Shown piece after piece: positions 32,388 to 43,375 of a stretch of DNA of 64,000 nucleotides. The position numbers were made by a program, and so were the translations under genes. The notes under the pieces were generated by a model. It worked only from the letters and a program-made list of their open reading frames with translations, did no database searches and was not told where the DNA came from. The stretch comes from Isoetes taiwanensis. Lineage: Eukaryota; Streptophyta; Lycopodiopsida; Isoetales; Isoetaceae. The stretch spans positions 248,001-312,000 of the forward strand of contig JAJEKV010000072.1 of NCBI GenBank assembly GCA_021234155.1, written 5' to 3'. Position 1 is the first letter of the stretch; each line of letters starts with the position of its first letter.

Positions 32388-34228
32388 TCATGGAACAGGG
32401 ATCTTTTTTGCTAATTTCAACAGTAGACCATAGTGATCACTTGGTAAGACTGGTAGAGTAATGAGCTGTTTTTGCTTTCTGATTGACTTCTCTTTCTGAT
32501 AAGTTAAACCTGCAATTGGACTGGTCCCAACCATATCAATGCTCTCAACATCAAAATCATTTAAGTGACAAAATATCCTATCCAAGCGCTTCTGCAAAGT
32601 CCGGTTTCCAGTCAGCATCTGGTTTGTACGAGTATCATATGTCAATCCTGGCTGTAATTAAAAGGAGAAACATAAGTCAAACAATTTCAATGATAAAGAA
32701 AGAAGCTAAAAATTCCAAAATTGTACCTGGTCAGGCCGAAGCTTAAGCCATGAGTCAAACCAGTCCTTTTCAAGTGGGGAGGGGCCATCTAACTTGTCAT
32801 CCCAATTCATGTCGCCTCCGTAGATGACATTTGGAAAATCTTTAAGTTTAATGGCTTCATTTGCTTGGAAAACACGCTCTGAACTATACATCTGATTCCA
32901 TGTAGGAGGTGCAGGGCATGGACTTTCCAAATGTGTTGTTGCCACAACTAACTGTACATTATTTCCCACATTCAAATCAGCCAGACAAAGCTCTCTTCCC
33001 ATTACTGAGTTTCGGAAGGGATTGCGATAAAATGCAGCTACCGGAAGCTTGCTTAACTGAGGAGCACACAGGCAAGGGTACAAATGTTAAAACGTGCAAT
33101 ATAATTTCTTGCACAATAAAGAATGTCCTCAAACCTGGATACAGAAGTAAGCGCGCTTCAAAGCAAACTCTGGTGTAACAGAACACTTGTAATTACGCCA
33201 CCAGGTCGATTCTTGAAAAATATTGTATATATTAGGAGTAACTTCCTGCGACGAACAGTCTGATGGAATCAGATAGACACTTCAAATCAAAGAAAGTGAG
33301 AGAGAGTTTGCTCATTATTAAGAGAAATAATAGTTCAATCATTATTGGATGCCTTTATTTTCATATTCCAAAAGAATTTATCCATGGAACTTCAGAATGG
33401 GGTTTATGGTATAGTAGACAACACAAAATATGAATATCAAGGGTTTCCTTGATCACTAATATCATTTACTCAAGAATATGAAAATGCAACTATATGCCCC
33501 GTCGATTACTTTCAACTCCCCCATTCTTATCTGCCATAGAAAGAGGGGGAAAGGAGGTCGACTAAAAGTAACCTGGAAGCAGATCACATGTGGTTGATGT
33601 TGCAAAATGAGATCCCCAATAGCACTCATTCTTGCACGCATCTCAAGATCCTCACGAAACCATACATTGTATGTTAAGAAAACTATTTGAGGTACAGATG
33701 CCACTGCTTCCTTTGATTCAACTAGAGCTAAAACAATAAGCAGTAAATTTTCAACCTCGAGGGATTTGAACTGATTAAAAAAAATCAAACTTTTTAAAAA
33801 GCCTTAAAACTATACTTACCTGGGCGAGAATCAGACTCCATTTGTCTAGAGATTCTCTCCGTATGTAATTGTTTGAGCAAGGAGTTAGGCTGCTGCTTCT
33901 CTGGCTTGCTTTCTTCTGAAGCCACATTTTCCTTCGAATCCGAAGCTGCATCAGGAACTTTCCGTTTCATACTTGTGGACCTCAAGGGTTTGAAGGTAGA
34001 ATCTAACCGAGGTGCCTCTTCATCCGCAGCTCTTTCTGCCCCACACATTTGGCAATTGCCAAGCTTTTCGTTGGCAAATGTACACACAGAACAATTCCAG
34101 CGAAGAGCTACGATTTCTCGAGGTGGATTATGAGAGTGAGAATGCCTTGCTTCAAGACATATTTGACAAGCAGCGGATATTGGAGGATTGAGAAATGTGC
34201 ATGAGCTACATGCCCATTCCGAATCCAT
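32388..34228 (-). CDS. TDP2: Tyrosyl-DNA phosphodiesterase 2, five exons
   Basis: TDP2 removes topoisomerase II peptide adducts from 5' DNA ends in the nucleus. Exons on minus: 34228-33820, 33727-33573, 33245-33135, 33056-32727, 32651-32388, total 422 codons plus TGA. All introns are GT-AG and phases agree. Residues 1-66 hold two RanBP2-type zinc fingers (W5, C7, C10, C21, C24; W44, C46, C49, C59, C62). The endonuclease/exonuclease/phosphatase domain follows, with T-Y-N-V-W (N157), F-Q-E (E189), T-H-L-E-S (H267), G-D-M-N (D307, N309) and S-D-H-Y-G-L-L (D407, H408), all catalytic positions present. I chose the ATG at 34228 because it starts directly before the first finger; an in-frame ATG 75 nt upstream (34303) would add 25 residues without a domain. 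Length and layout fit plant TDP2. No disabling change is visible. Confidence 0.93.
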
Positions 34229-34344
34229 TCTTCTTTGAAAACTGAGAATCCTCGGAGTAGGGCAGAGTGTTGCCGCTAACATGTGGGAAAACAGATTCAT
34301 CATATAAATCTATAATAATATATTGGTTAAAATTTTGCATATCA

Positions 34345-34418
34345 GGTTTCGTGGTGTAGTTGGTTATCACGTCAGTCTAACACACTGAAGGTCTCCGGTT
34401 CAAACCCGGGCGAAGCCA
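34345..34418 (+). tRNA. tRNA-Val (AAC)
   Basis: A 74-nt cloverleaf: acceptor stem GGTTTCG with CGAAGCC, anticodon stem TCAGT/ACTGA around loop CTAACAC (anticodon AAC), T arm TCCGG-TTCAAAC-CCGGG, discriminator A, no encoded CCA, no intron. A-box and B-box promoters are intact. The first T-run suitable for Pol III termination is about 20 nt downstream. It lies 116 bp from the TDP2 start codon in the opposite direction. Confidence 0.93.
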
Positions 34419-34419
34419 T

Positions 34420-34773
34420 TTCTTATTTCATGAGGTCTTCTTTTGTTGTGATTTTTGTTTCGCCTTTATAATGGTTTATTTTGGTGATTTTTCTTTTATT
34501 TCCATTGAAAGTCTTGTCTTTGATGAGATGTTTTATTTCCATCGATCTTTTGGAGTCTTTATCTTTGTGTAATATAGTTTTTGATTCATGTAATATATTA
34601 TTTTGGTGATTTTTGTTTTGTTTCCATTGAAAGTCTTGTCTTTGTTTTGTTTGTTTTGTTTCCATTGAAAGTCTTGTCTTTGTTTCCATTGAAAGTCTTG
34701 TCTTTGATGAGATGTTTTATTTCCATCGATCTGGAGTCTTTATCTTTCTGTAATATAGTTTTTTATTCTTTTT
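34420..34773. repeat. Tandem repeats downstream of tRNA-Val
   Basis: T-rich sequence repeating TTCCATTGAAAGTCTTGTCT at least four times (near 34500, 34622, 34660 and 34685) and TGATGAGATGTTTTATTTCC twice (near 34521 and 34707). The same T-rich phrases follow the second tRNA copy, so the tRNA and its flank were duplicated as a unit of about 430 bp. Confidence 0.7.
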
Positions 34774-34847
34774 GATTTTGTGGTGTAGTAGGTTATCATG
34801 TTAGTCTAACACACTGAAAGTCTCCAGTTCAAACCCAAGCAAAGCCA
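34774..34847 (+). pseudogene. Decayed tRNA-Val copy 2
   Basis: Same length as the intact gene, with ten substitutions. Nine are C-to-T or G-to-A, including breaks in the acceptor stem (GATTTTG) and the T stem. The anticodon AAC is kept. The pattern is that expected from deamination of methylated cytosine. Confidence 0.85.
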
Positions 34848-35520
34848 TTCCTTATTTTTTTGAAGTCTACTTTTGGTGTGATTTTTGTTTTGCTTTTATT
34901 TGTTTATTCTGGTGATTTTTGTTTCTATTTTATTGAAAGTTTTGTCCTTGGTGTGATTTTTGTTTTGTTTTCCTCGGAAATCTTGTTTTGGTGTAAATTT
35001 TGTTTTGGTTTTACAAGTATACAAGCCGCTCTATCTTTCTGTCGGGTTTGATAATACATGGGGGTTTGCAGGGCCTTTTTTGTCAGAAATCTTGAGTGTG
35101 GTTTCCCATGGGTCAAGAACTTCAAGGTTTTCTCAATGTCAGAGCTACAGATCTTTTGGTTTGAGAATCTTTTTCAAAGCTACAAATCTATTAATTCATG
35201 AAACCTTTTTTTTCTTTTTGGCACGAGGGGAGAGGGTGTGAAGATTTCCTAAACTTACCCACTAATCTAACTCCTATATGAACGAAGAGAAACCTTACTT
35301 TAGAACATGAATATTTTTTATTAATTCCAAACAGGTATTTCTCGGAGGATCTTGTATTCACATGAGCTCCCCATCTAGATAAACTCGAGTTACAAACCTT
35401 GAAAGTAATGCAAAGCTATTTCTTGAAAATCAGGTTTTGGATCTGGAGCGTGCTAAAAAAAGAAGAACTGGGGTTAGTTTTTTATGTGTAAGGGTAAATC
35501 TGATTTTTTAAAACATATTT
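34848..35520. other. T-rich flank of tRNA copies
   Basis: The first 120 bp repeat the flank of the intact gene. Beyond about 35050 no similarity or gene is recognised. Confidence 0.5.
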
Positions 35521-35596
35521 GATTTCACGATGGCATAGATGTTATCCTTTTAGTCTAACACATTGAAGGTCTCTAATTCAAACTCGAGTGAAGCCA
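35521..35596 (+). pseudogene. Decayed tRNA-Val copy 3
   Basis: A more eroded copy: TAGTCTAACACATTGAAGGT (anticodon arm) and GAAGCCA are kept, while D and acceptor arms are disrupted by substitutions and small indels. Confidence 0.7.
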
Positions 35597-35623
35597 TTCT
35601 TCCTTTTTGTTGGATATTTTTTT

Positions 35624-35818
35624 ATTTTTAGCAGGCTTGCCTTATCTAAGGTACAAGGATTGCTAGTTGCAATTCTAGCCTATCCATGTGGTGTGACACA
35701 TTAGCCAAATTTGAGCTATGATTTTTAGCAAGCTTGCCTTATCTGAGTTATAAGGATTGCTAGATGCAATTCTAACCTATCTACGTGGTGTGACACATCA
35801 ACCAAATTTGAGTTATGT
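35624..35818. repeat. Tandem 97-bp repeat
   Basis: Two adjacent copies beginning ATTTTTAGCA(G/A)GCTTGCC at about 35624 and 35721, both containing GGTGTGACACAT. A third partial copy (ACGTGGTGTGACACATC) is at about 35937. Confidence 0.75.
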
Positions 35819-35959
35819 CGTAATAATTTTTCCATATAAAGCCAGGGAAATTAGACATTTCCTTGGAATTTTCCTCGACCCGTTGTTATGTCTATCTTTG
35901 ATTTTTTTTTCTTTTTTTTCTTTCGGAATTAAGTACACGTGGTGTGACACATCTTTGAA

Positions 35960-36300
35960 CTATGTCATTAGATCTTACAATTCTCCCATCTAAGGCCAGG
36001 GTAATTAGATATCGTCTATGGCCTTGCCATTTGGAAGATGTTGCAAGCCTTTAGCGACATTATAACTAATACTGGGTATGTTTGTACTGGTACCTCATTC
36101 GAACTCTGATAGCATCATTAAGCTGCAACAAGTGCTGCACCCATTGTTCCAAAGAGATGTTCCTCAAAGGTTGTATAGATTTTTGTAGTACTCTTCTATA
36201 AACATCATGGAGGTAGAATATTTCTTATTGATGCTCCGCAGTGTACCGTGCCTTACTGCCTTTGAGGAAAGTTTGTATTGATTACCTGTGACCTGAAAGT
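35960..36300 (-). pseudogene. Possible LINE remnant (linker to RT N-terminus)
   Basis: On minus, F-I-E-E-Y-Y-K-N-L-Y followed about 70 codons later by G-L-Q-H-L-P-N-G-K-A resembles the region just before the RT fingers of plant LINEs. Stops are frequent. The resemblance is weak and no other LINE motif was found beside it. Confidence 0.3.
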
Positions 36301-39272
36301 GGGATCAACTACCTACTTGAGCCAGCGTTTAAGTTTCTTACATTCAGCATCGAATCATTTGTTGCGAAGAAAGCTGGCTGAACGTGAAGACCTTCTTATG
36401 CATCTTTTCTCAAAACATCACTTTGCAACATTCAGAAGGACGGTGGCCAAATTGTCAGTCTGTTGCTCAAAAGCTGCAAAATTTTCAATAGCTCTTTTGT
36501 TAGCAGCTGGACATCAGATTCTGCTCGATCGTAATCAAAGTGAAACTGAGGCATATGGAAGGTACTTGGCATTGGGGTTGATGATCTGAATCCTCCAATT
36601 CATCTTTGTTGTCTATTCCCACCTGCAGATGCGTGAGAAGGCCTAAATCTTGCTCGACCATGAGCAATAATCTACAACTTTGGATCCGCCCCGATTTTGG
36701 TATCGACAAGTGTTGGAGGGGAAAGATGGCCATTGTGCGAGATCATTGAGATAAGCAAGTCAAATATGTTGTACATCTGAAGCAATTACCTTCTTAACCG
36801 CATGACTAGTCAATGAATGGCTCCTGCCTTTCAACATGTGTGGCCAAAAATCTTCGGCTCATGATGCAATCACTACTGCTGGTAGTACTATTGCAACCCC
36901 TCGAGGCATTGTTGCTACTGCAACCCCTTGAGGTGTTGCTGGAATTGTTGCTCATGCAAACCCCTAGGGGTGCTACCACTATGCTGCTCATACAACCCAT
37001 CGGAGTGATGCTACCACTACTGTTTGTTGTTGTAACCTCTTGGGGTGCTATTAGTGCAGCATCTTGATTTTTGTGGTGGTTGTTTTAATAGTGCATTAGG
37101 CCATGGCGATCATCTCCATAACTTCAGCTGTGACATAATCCTTAATCTCCCGCTCAATTCCCTCCCTGTCCTAGAAAATGATGTCCATTTTGGTTGACAT
37201 CATGGCTAGATGAGCACGGAGGTGTTGGAATCGACCATCTAGTTATTGTGTGTGGGTTTTCATGCCAATAACGCATTGCTTTTCTACAACCAATTGCTTT
37301 TTCAGCAATGCAAATATCGAAAACTATATCTACTCTGCCAAACCTACAAGATTAAGTGTATTTTCCTCAACAGTTGCCTGGATTTTTTTCCAGATTCCTT
37401 CTGATGCTCGATGCATTTGTTGCTTTAAATTCGGTGTCATCTTTGCTAGATTTGAGTACTGACCATAAGTCTTCCTAACCAAGTGTGTTGCACGTACCTT
37501 TTCCACTGAATTGATTTTCAAAGGTAGACTTGTTAGCCTCGCTTATGTCATCCGTCTTGTAAATTGGTATGGAGTCTATGAGATCCTCCAATATAAGCTT
37601 CGTTGTTATCTTTGGTCACGGCTTATCTTTGGTTTGTAAGTATGTGGGCTTCCTCATTTATGCACATGCCCATGAAATTTGGAGAGGAAACTGGGGTCGA
37701 CATGTTGATACTTGAGGGGTTCGGGGAAGGAAATGGAAGGAGAGGGAAACTAATGTTTATGGCCCTTAGAACCTCTACAATTTATGGATTGAAATTTAAG
37801 TGTAAAAGGTGCTCATCCTCAGTGGTTGGCATGTGGGATTTGGGGGTTTCCATCTTGTGGGTGGGGACCACGGCCTCTTGGTCTCCCTAGGCGTTAAAAA
37901 TATATTCTATTCTATTCATCAAAAGTTATTTTGGGCGTTAGAGTGCCTTCTTTCTAGCTATTATTATTCAAAAGGATGGGTTTAGCATTATTCAAAGGAT
38001 GGATTTTAGCATCAATGACATGTTTTGTCATAGCCGAATAGCATCATGTGCAAATGCAAACCACTACATTCTTAAATGATCCTATATTATAATGTTATTT
38101 TGTAAATCTGGATTTGGATCAGCCCTACATCCTAGAGCCACAAATGACGACTACATCGAAGGGTTCAAATTTAGGTTTGCTTTTCGTTAAGCAAGCCAAT
38201 AATGAATGGAACAAAGGAGGGGCGTCGCCTTATTATGCAAGTTCTAAAAAGGGGGCAGATCTAGGGCATATTTAGCCCGCGATATGGCATGGCAATGGGT
38301 ACACACATGTTAGCCCAATGCTTTTTTTTTTTTGCGATGGCACCGATCTATATGTAAAATTAAAGCGAGGTGTCGGACCTTTAGTAGGTGCATAAAAAGG
38401 ATTCCAAAACCTTCCTTAGCTCACTTGGTTGCTTCTCTTGAGGGACAAGCTTATTTTATGGCAACTCTTGCTGATCACGAGTTATATATTTTAATTTTAC
38501 GTATCTTTTTGTAGGATTGTTTTTCGTATCTTACGTACCTTTTAATTACGATATCCCAAGTGTTTTCACTGCAAGCTTCCTGATGGTGCGTGCCATTTAG
38601 CCTATGCATGTTGAGCTCTAGGACCCCTCGAAGGAGGTAGTAGATTCTTTATGTTGCAACGGGATGGCAGACAATTTAAATCAAAGCCTACATCTGCAAA
38701 ATTCAGATACAAATACTACAAATAAAATGAATTTATAGAAAAGGATATGAAGCGGAGATATATTTTCAAATTACGGCATGTTGAATCTAGCTCAAGCACG
38801 TTAGCATATGCTTAAGATCCCAGCCCATGCTATAAATTTCAAAGGAGGTGCTTATTATTTGAGGGGGATTGATTTTAGGGTAGCTTTTCGGGGTCTCCTT
38901 CATTGTCATCTTTCAGCAGATCTGAAACTGCAGTCTTTTGCAATAATAGAGTCACAATATCTCCTTCTCATATTTTGCAGCAATGTATAATGGCCTGCAG
39001 ATTCTGTCTCCAGTCAAAGCATGAATATTGGAAGAAATTCATTTGAAGGATCAATAGCCGTTGGTGTAGATCGGAAGCGTAGCTTGACCATGGAGAAGAT
39101 TCAAACAACCATTTTGGTTCATGGGCGGACTAAGGCATTCTTCCTTGGTTTTACTTCACCATTTTCTTGCAAGGCTAAATCCGGGAAGAGCATTTAGGAT
39201 AAACTATCGTTTGGCGTAAGCTCGTTCTTGATTTTGCATGTAACAAATCATTTTCTTTTGAAAGATGGCATA
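36301..39272. other. Unassigned interval with a low-complexity stretch
   Basis: No gene recognised. At 36870-37050 a degenerate TTGCTACTGCAACCCCTNGAGG-type repeat gives Ser/Asn-rich or Leu-rich frames that are low-complexity artefacts. A poly(T) run is at 38324-38333. Frames at 37330-37521 (minus) and 37603-37890 (plus) have no motif. Confidence 0.4.
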
Positions 39273-39336
39273 GGAAGGAAGGAAGGAAGGAGGGAGGGAG
39301 GGAGGGAGGGGGAGGGAGGGAGGGAGGGAGGGAAGG
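39273..39336. repeat. GGAA/GGGA microsatellite at the 3' end of the minus-strand LINE
   Basis: Five GGAA units followed by about ten GGGA units. On minus it is a pyrimidine tract directly after the last unique LINE sequence, so it is either the LINE's 3' tail or an expansion seeded there. Confidence 0.75.
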
Positions 39337-39416
39337 TTGGTTCTTTTATCGTCCAGCGGAGGCCAATCGGCCTTTGGGACCCAAATTACCACGGGTGCGA
39401 CAAGCGTTGCTACGGA

Positions 39417-42400
39417 TTAAAACCCCCTTAGGGAGGAAAAAGCGTCGCGGCAACAAGCCTGGCGGCAGGTGGTACAAATATACATATACACATGAATTCC
39501 GGGCACCTCGGGTGGGGGGGGGGGGTAGAGAGTGAGATCCAAAACCTCACGGAGGTAGGAGCCAAGGGATCGGCCCGCCGGCGTCTGCAAGAGTAGCTTC
39601 GTGCGGTGAGCGGAACCGGGTCGCACCAAGAGAAGAATAGCGAGCCCGAATCGACTATAGGCTGGACAGCTCTGGAAGGCATGGCTTTCATCCTCAACAA
39701 CCCCCAGGGGGCAACACTGACAAAGCCTGTCCTGGCGCGGCTCTCCAACCCACCGACCTGTCTCAAGCCGAAGATGGTGGGCCCCCGTTTGAATGGACGC
39801 AATGATCCTGCGCTTCTTCATGGGCAACTGAGAATGCAAGTAGAGTTGTGGGCCTCGAACCAGAGTGGGGTTTATGTGCTGTTTGTAGTGTGCCATCTTT
39901 ACCTGTTCCAGAGCATGGTGGTCCCAGAGCTTCCCCAGGAAACAAGAGTCCAGGTACCAGGGAATAAATTACTAATCGTATATTTCTTATTAGCCAGAAT
40001 GACTTTAGCTAAACTTGCTCGATATTAATCCCAAAACTTTCTGTGATTTAGCTAAACTGTACACATTTTTCCTCTCATACTTTCTAGCATTTAGCTAAAC
40101 TAACCCAAACATCATCCCAAAAATTTCTATGGTGTGCCCAACAAAAAATATTACGGCAAATTACTATACATTTTTTCAATATATTCCACTCATTTTAGTC
40201 ATTTTCTTTGTGAAAACATTCTAAAACAATGCTAATTAGCAAAGTCTAGGACTCAAACTAATCCATAATGCTATAAATTAAACTACTAATCATATATTTC
40301 ATATAAACTAGAATGATGTTAGCTAAACTAGCCCAAAATTCATTCTGAAAGTTTCTATAGTTTAGCTAAACAATACAAATTTTTACTCTCACTTTCTAGC
40401 GTTTGGCTAAAGAGCTCCAGGGTTGGCGCAGTCCCGAAAAAAGTTAAGCTAAAATTATAATTTTTTTCTCAATTTTTTCCATTTACTTTAGCCAAATTTT
40501 TTTGAAAATGCACTAAAAAATCGCCAAATAGCTAAGTTTAGCCCTTAAATTATTCCATGCCAGGTACCCCCTCAGCCTATCCCGTGGCGTGCGTATTGCA
40601 CTGGATGCACCTATGTCTACGTTCAGTAGCGCCCGACCCAGCGAGCTCTCTTGTCCTTCCAACAAGCCCTGAGTCGTTGCGGGCTCATCGCCATAGTGTA
40701 AGCCAAGTGCGGGAGCCGAGTGTCACCCATGCTGGCCACCGTGTCTATCGAGGGCCGCATGCTGCAGGGGCATGAATCCTGCAACAAGATCTGATATGGA
40801 ACTGAGGGCTTGACCCTAAGTGCCCGCGTCAAAAATGCCTTCTGGACCTGCTCTAAGTCGTTTCCAAGTTGCCAAAAGACACCTTTGGGCCCCACACCTC
40901 GACCCCATCTGAAGAAGCTGGCTCCACCCGATTGTTCGGAACAAATGTATTTGGTGGCCCTGATCATCTGACTCGCTTGTGACTATTGTTTTGCATTGCT
41001 ACGGTGGCTTTCCAACCTGCGATCAGAAGGCGAATGGATGCATCCCAATACATTGAGGAGGGGTAGGTACTTGTAATTTGGATGTGACCTCTACCATCAC
41101 CCAGCGATAAGTGAGCAGGAGGTGCTTTGGATGGCGATGAGGAGGATATGAGGACCACCTTAGTCTTGGCCAGGTTGACACGCATGTCCGTCGCTGGCGG
41201 GGAATGTGTCGGGGGCATCTAGGTGCCTGCATGCCCTCACGGTGTATGGGCCAAGAGGTCCACATCATCCGCATAGATGGCTGTCCGGATGACCTGGTGC
41301 AAGAGTTGTATACCGTCCCCCCATTGGCGACAAGCCCGGGCTTCCAACTGGTCAATGTAAAGTCCAAAGAGTGTGGGTGAGAGAGGACAACCTTCGCGTA
41401 ACTCCAATCTTCTACTTGGAAAATGGCGTCCTTAGGTTGCATGCGGCTACATGCAGCTCTCGTATAGTCCGTACCTGCTGCGTTCTGCAGATCCATAGGA
41501 GCCCCGAAGATGGTGCAACCTCGCCTACAAGCGGGGTACTATGTCGAAAGCTTTTTGCAAAGTCCACAAAGCAGCCGATCTGAGGTCCTCCCGATGGTTC
41601 CGGTGTTGTCCTCGACGAGGGCTCGAGTGTGAAGATGTGATCAATGGTCGAATGTCGGGTCGGAAGCCTGCACAGGTAAAGTGCCGACTTCCGGCGCCGC
41701 CCCCATCAGTTTACCTTTGTTCGAGAATGCCGCCGCGGCTTGGCAGGCTCTTGAGAGGTGACCATGATAGTTGGTGGTGGGCTGGGCGATTGTGGGTCCC
41801 ACGCCTTGTAGATCGGACAACCCTGCTTGTGGTCCATGGCCGGGAAAAACCCTCTTGCGGGCCTGTTGAGCGGTCACGGCAAGGGCCGGGCACCATGGCA
41901 CATCACGCCCCTTGATCAACTCGGGGCCGTCCAAGTCTGTTGCCTTCCCATTAGCCGGTAGCTGCAGCCCTCGCCGACATCTTCTTACGTGATCACCCGG
42001 CGGTGAGCCCGTATTCGCGAGGGCATATCTGTAAAGGTGTTACGGGGGATCATAAAGGCATTTGCGTCTTGCTCCTATTACCTGCCATTGATGTTCCGTG
42101 AAACGTGGCGGCTGCGCGAGTATCTGCGCCCGAAAGTTCGGTGGGCGTCGATGGTGAACATTTCTCCTTGGTGCCTTGCGGGGTACCTTGCCTTTGTTTC
42201 CTTGAGGAAAGCACGGTAATGGCTGGTGGCTCGAGCTTCGTGTGTCGATCCACGATGAGGGCGGAATCTTGGCGTTTCGCGTTCCTTACGCTTCGGCATC
42301 AAACCATCATTCTGGCGGGAAGGTTTGCGGCCTGCGAGCTCGGCATGGGGAGGTCTCCCAAAGCATCCATCCCGCCTGCTTACGAGGAGCTCAACCGGCT

Positions 42401-43372
42401 GGTCGGTTTCTTTGCTCCGGTGTGTGGGCCAGAAGCTGTCGGGAGGGCTTTGCGAGCATGTCGGCGTAACCCTCCGCCTACTCATAATCCAAAGCGCAAG
42501 CCGAGGGTTGGCAAAGATCGGGCATCGGGGGCTTGAGCGAGCTGGCCGGCCCACTTCACATAGAGTGGGAGGTGATGTCAGTCCGGCCTCCCTCGTCCCA
42601 TTTGTCGTCTTAGGCGTGAAAATGGCTGACAAGGTATACATCCCCGCCGCGACCACTATGACATAATCCACGACACTGGATTCAGCCCGCGATTGTCCCT
42701 GTCGCAAGTGTACCCATGGGAAGAGGGCCATTGTGGTAGGCCATTGCATATGGCGGTCAAAGATACCGCGACATCCGGGAGCAATTATGCGCGGCGGTGG
42801 TGGGAGATCACATCATCGAGTCGCCGTGTGCAAAAGCCGCCTTTACGGGGCGTAAGCTAACGCAGCCGTCATCCGAGGGGGTCCGGCCGCATGGCTGTTC
42901 CACCCTGTCCCGTGCATTGAAGTCTCCAAGGAGCATGACTACGCCCATCCACTTGTCTTTGCTATATGTCATCATATAGATCGACATCTCGGGTCCATTA
43001 CATCCACCTCGGTGGGCGTGATAGAAGGGACTCTGCATGGGAAAAGTAGCAAGCAACTAGGAGAGAGGATCTCCGCCCGGTGGTGCACTCGGATCCACAA
43101 GTAGCGGTTATATGCATGTCCGGTCTTGGAGGGAAACCAAATGTGCCAAGGCTACGTGTGTAGCGAGCAACCCCACCATGCCCACGTCTCCCTGTACAAC
43201 CATTGAACACTGAAAAATGCTGGTACCCTGGCAGATCGGGCAGCCTGTGGCCTGGGTGTTCCCATGTCTCCATGAGGAAGATGAGGTCCATGTCCACAGC
43301 TACTGAATTGAGGCTATCGCCCTTCTGCCACGGGAAACCCCGACAGTTCCAGACCACCACCCGGAGGCACAA
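39417..43372 (-). pseudogene. LINE ORF2 (endonuclease, RT, Cys/His end)
   Basis: Endonuclease: V-V-V-W-N-C-R-G and L-I-F-L-M-E-T-W-E-H near 43360-43260, L-G-D-F-N-A-R near 42920, S-S-V-V-D-Y-V near 42670. RT: V-D-F-A-K near 41570 with F-D-I-V-P-R after a one-base shift, G-C-P-L-S-P-T-L-F-G-L-Y-I-D near 41385-41345, Y-A-D-D-V-D-L-L-A near 41268-41245. C-terminus: R-L-C-Q-C-C...E-D-E-S-H-A-F-Q-S-C-P near 39725-39660. The order is that of a full LINE ORF2. Frameshifts and stops are numerous. ORF1 ends four bases upstream, so ORF2 has no spaced ATG of its own. Confidence 0.8.
39959..40559. mobile_element. 601-bp non-autonomous DNA transposon in the LINE
   Basis: The insert is flanked by the exact 9-bp duplication CCAGGTACC (39950-39958 and 40560-40568). 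Removing it together with one duplicate restores a continuous LINE reading frame across the site. It is AT-rich, has related ends (GGAATAAATTA at left; GGAATAATTTA when the right end is read on minus), and contains internal repeats of TTAGCTAAAC. It encodes nothing. A 9-bp duplication fits Mutator-like elements best, but the ends are not diagnostic. Confidence 0.8.
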
Positions 43373-43375
43373 TTC

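Noticed and set aside
36806-37067. Open frames rich in Ser/Asn (minus) and Leu (plus)
   Set aside because: They come from a degenerate TTGCTACTGCAACCCC-type repeat and have no domain.
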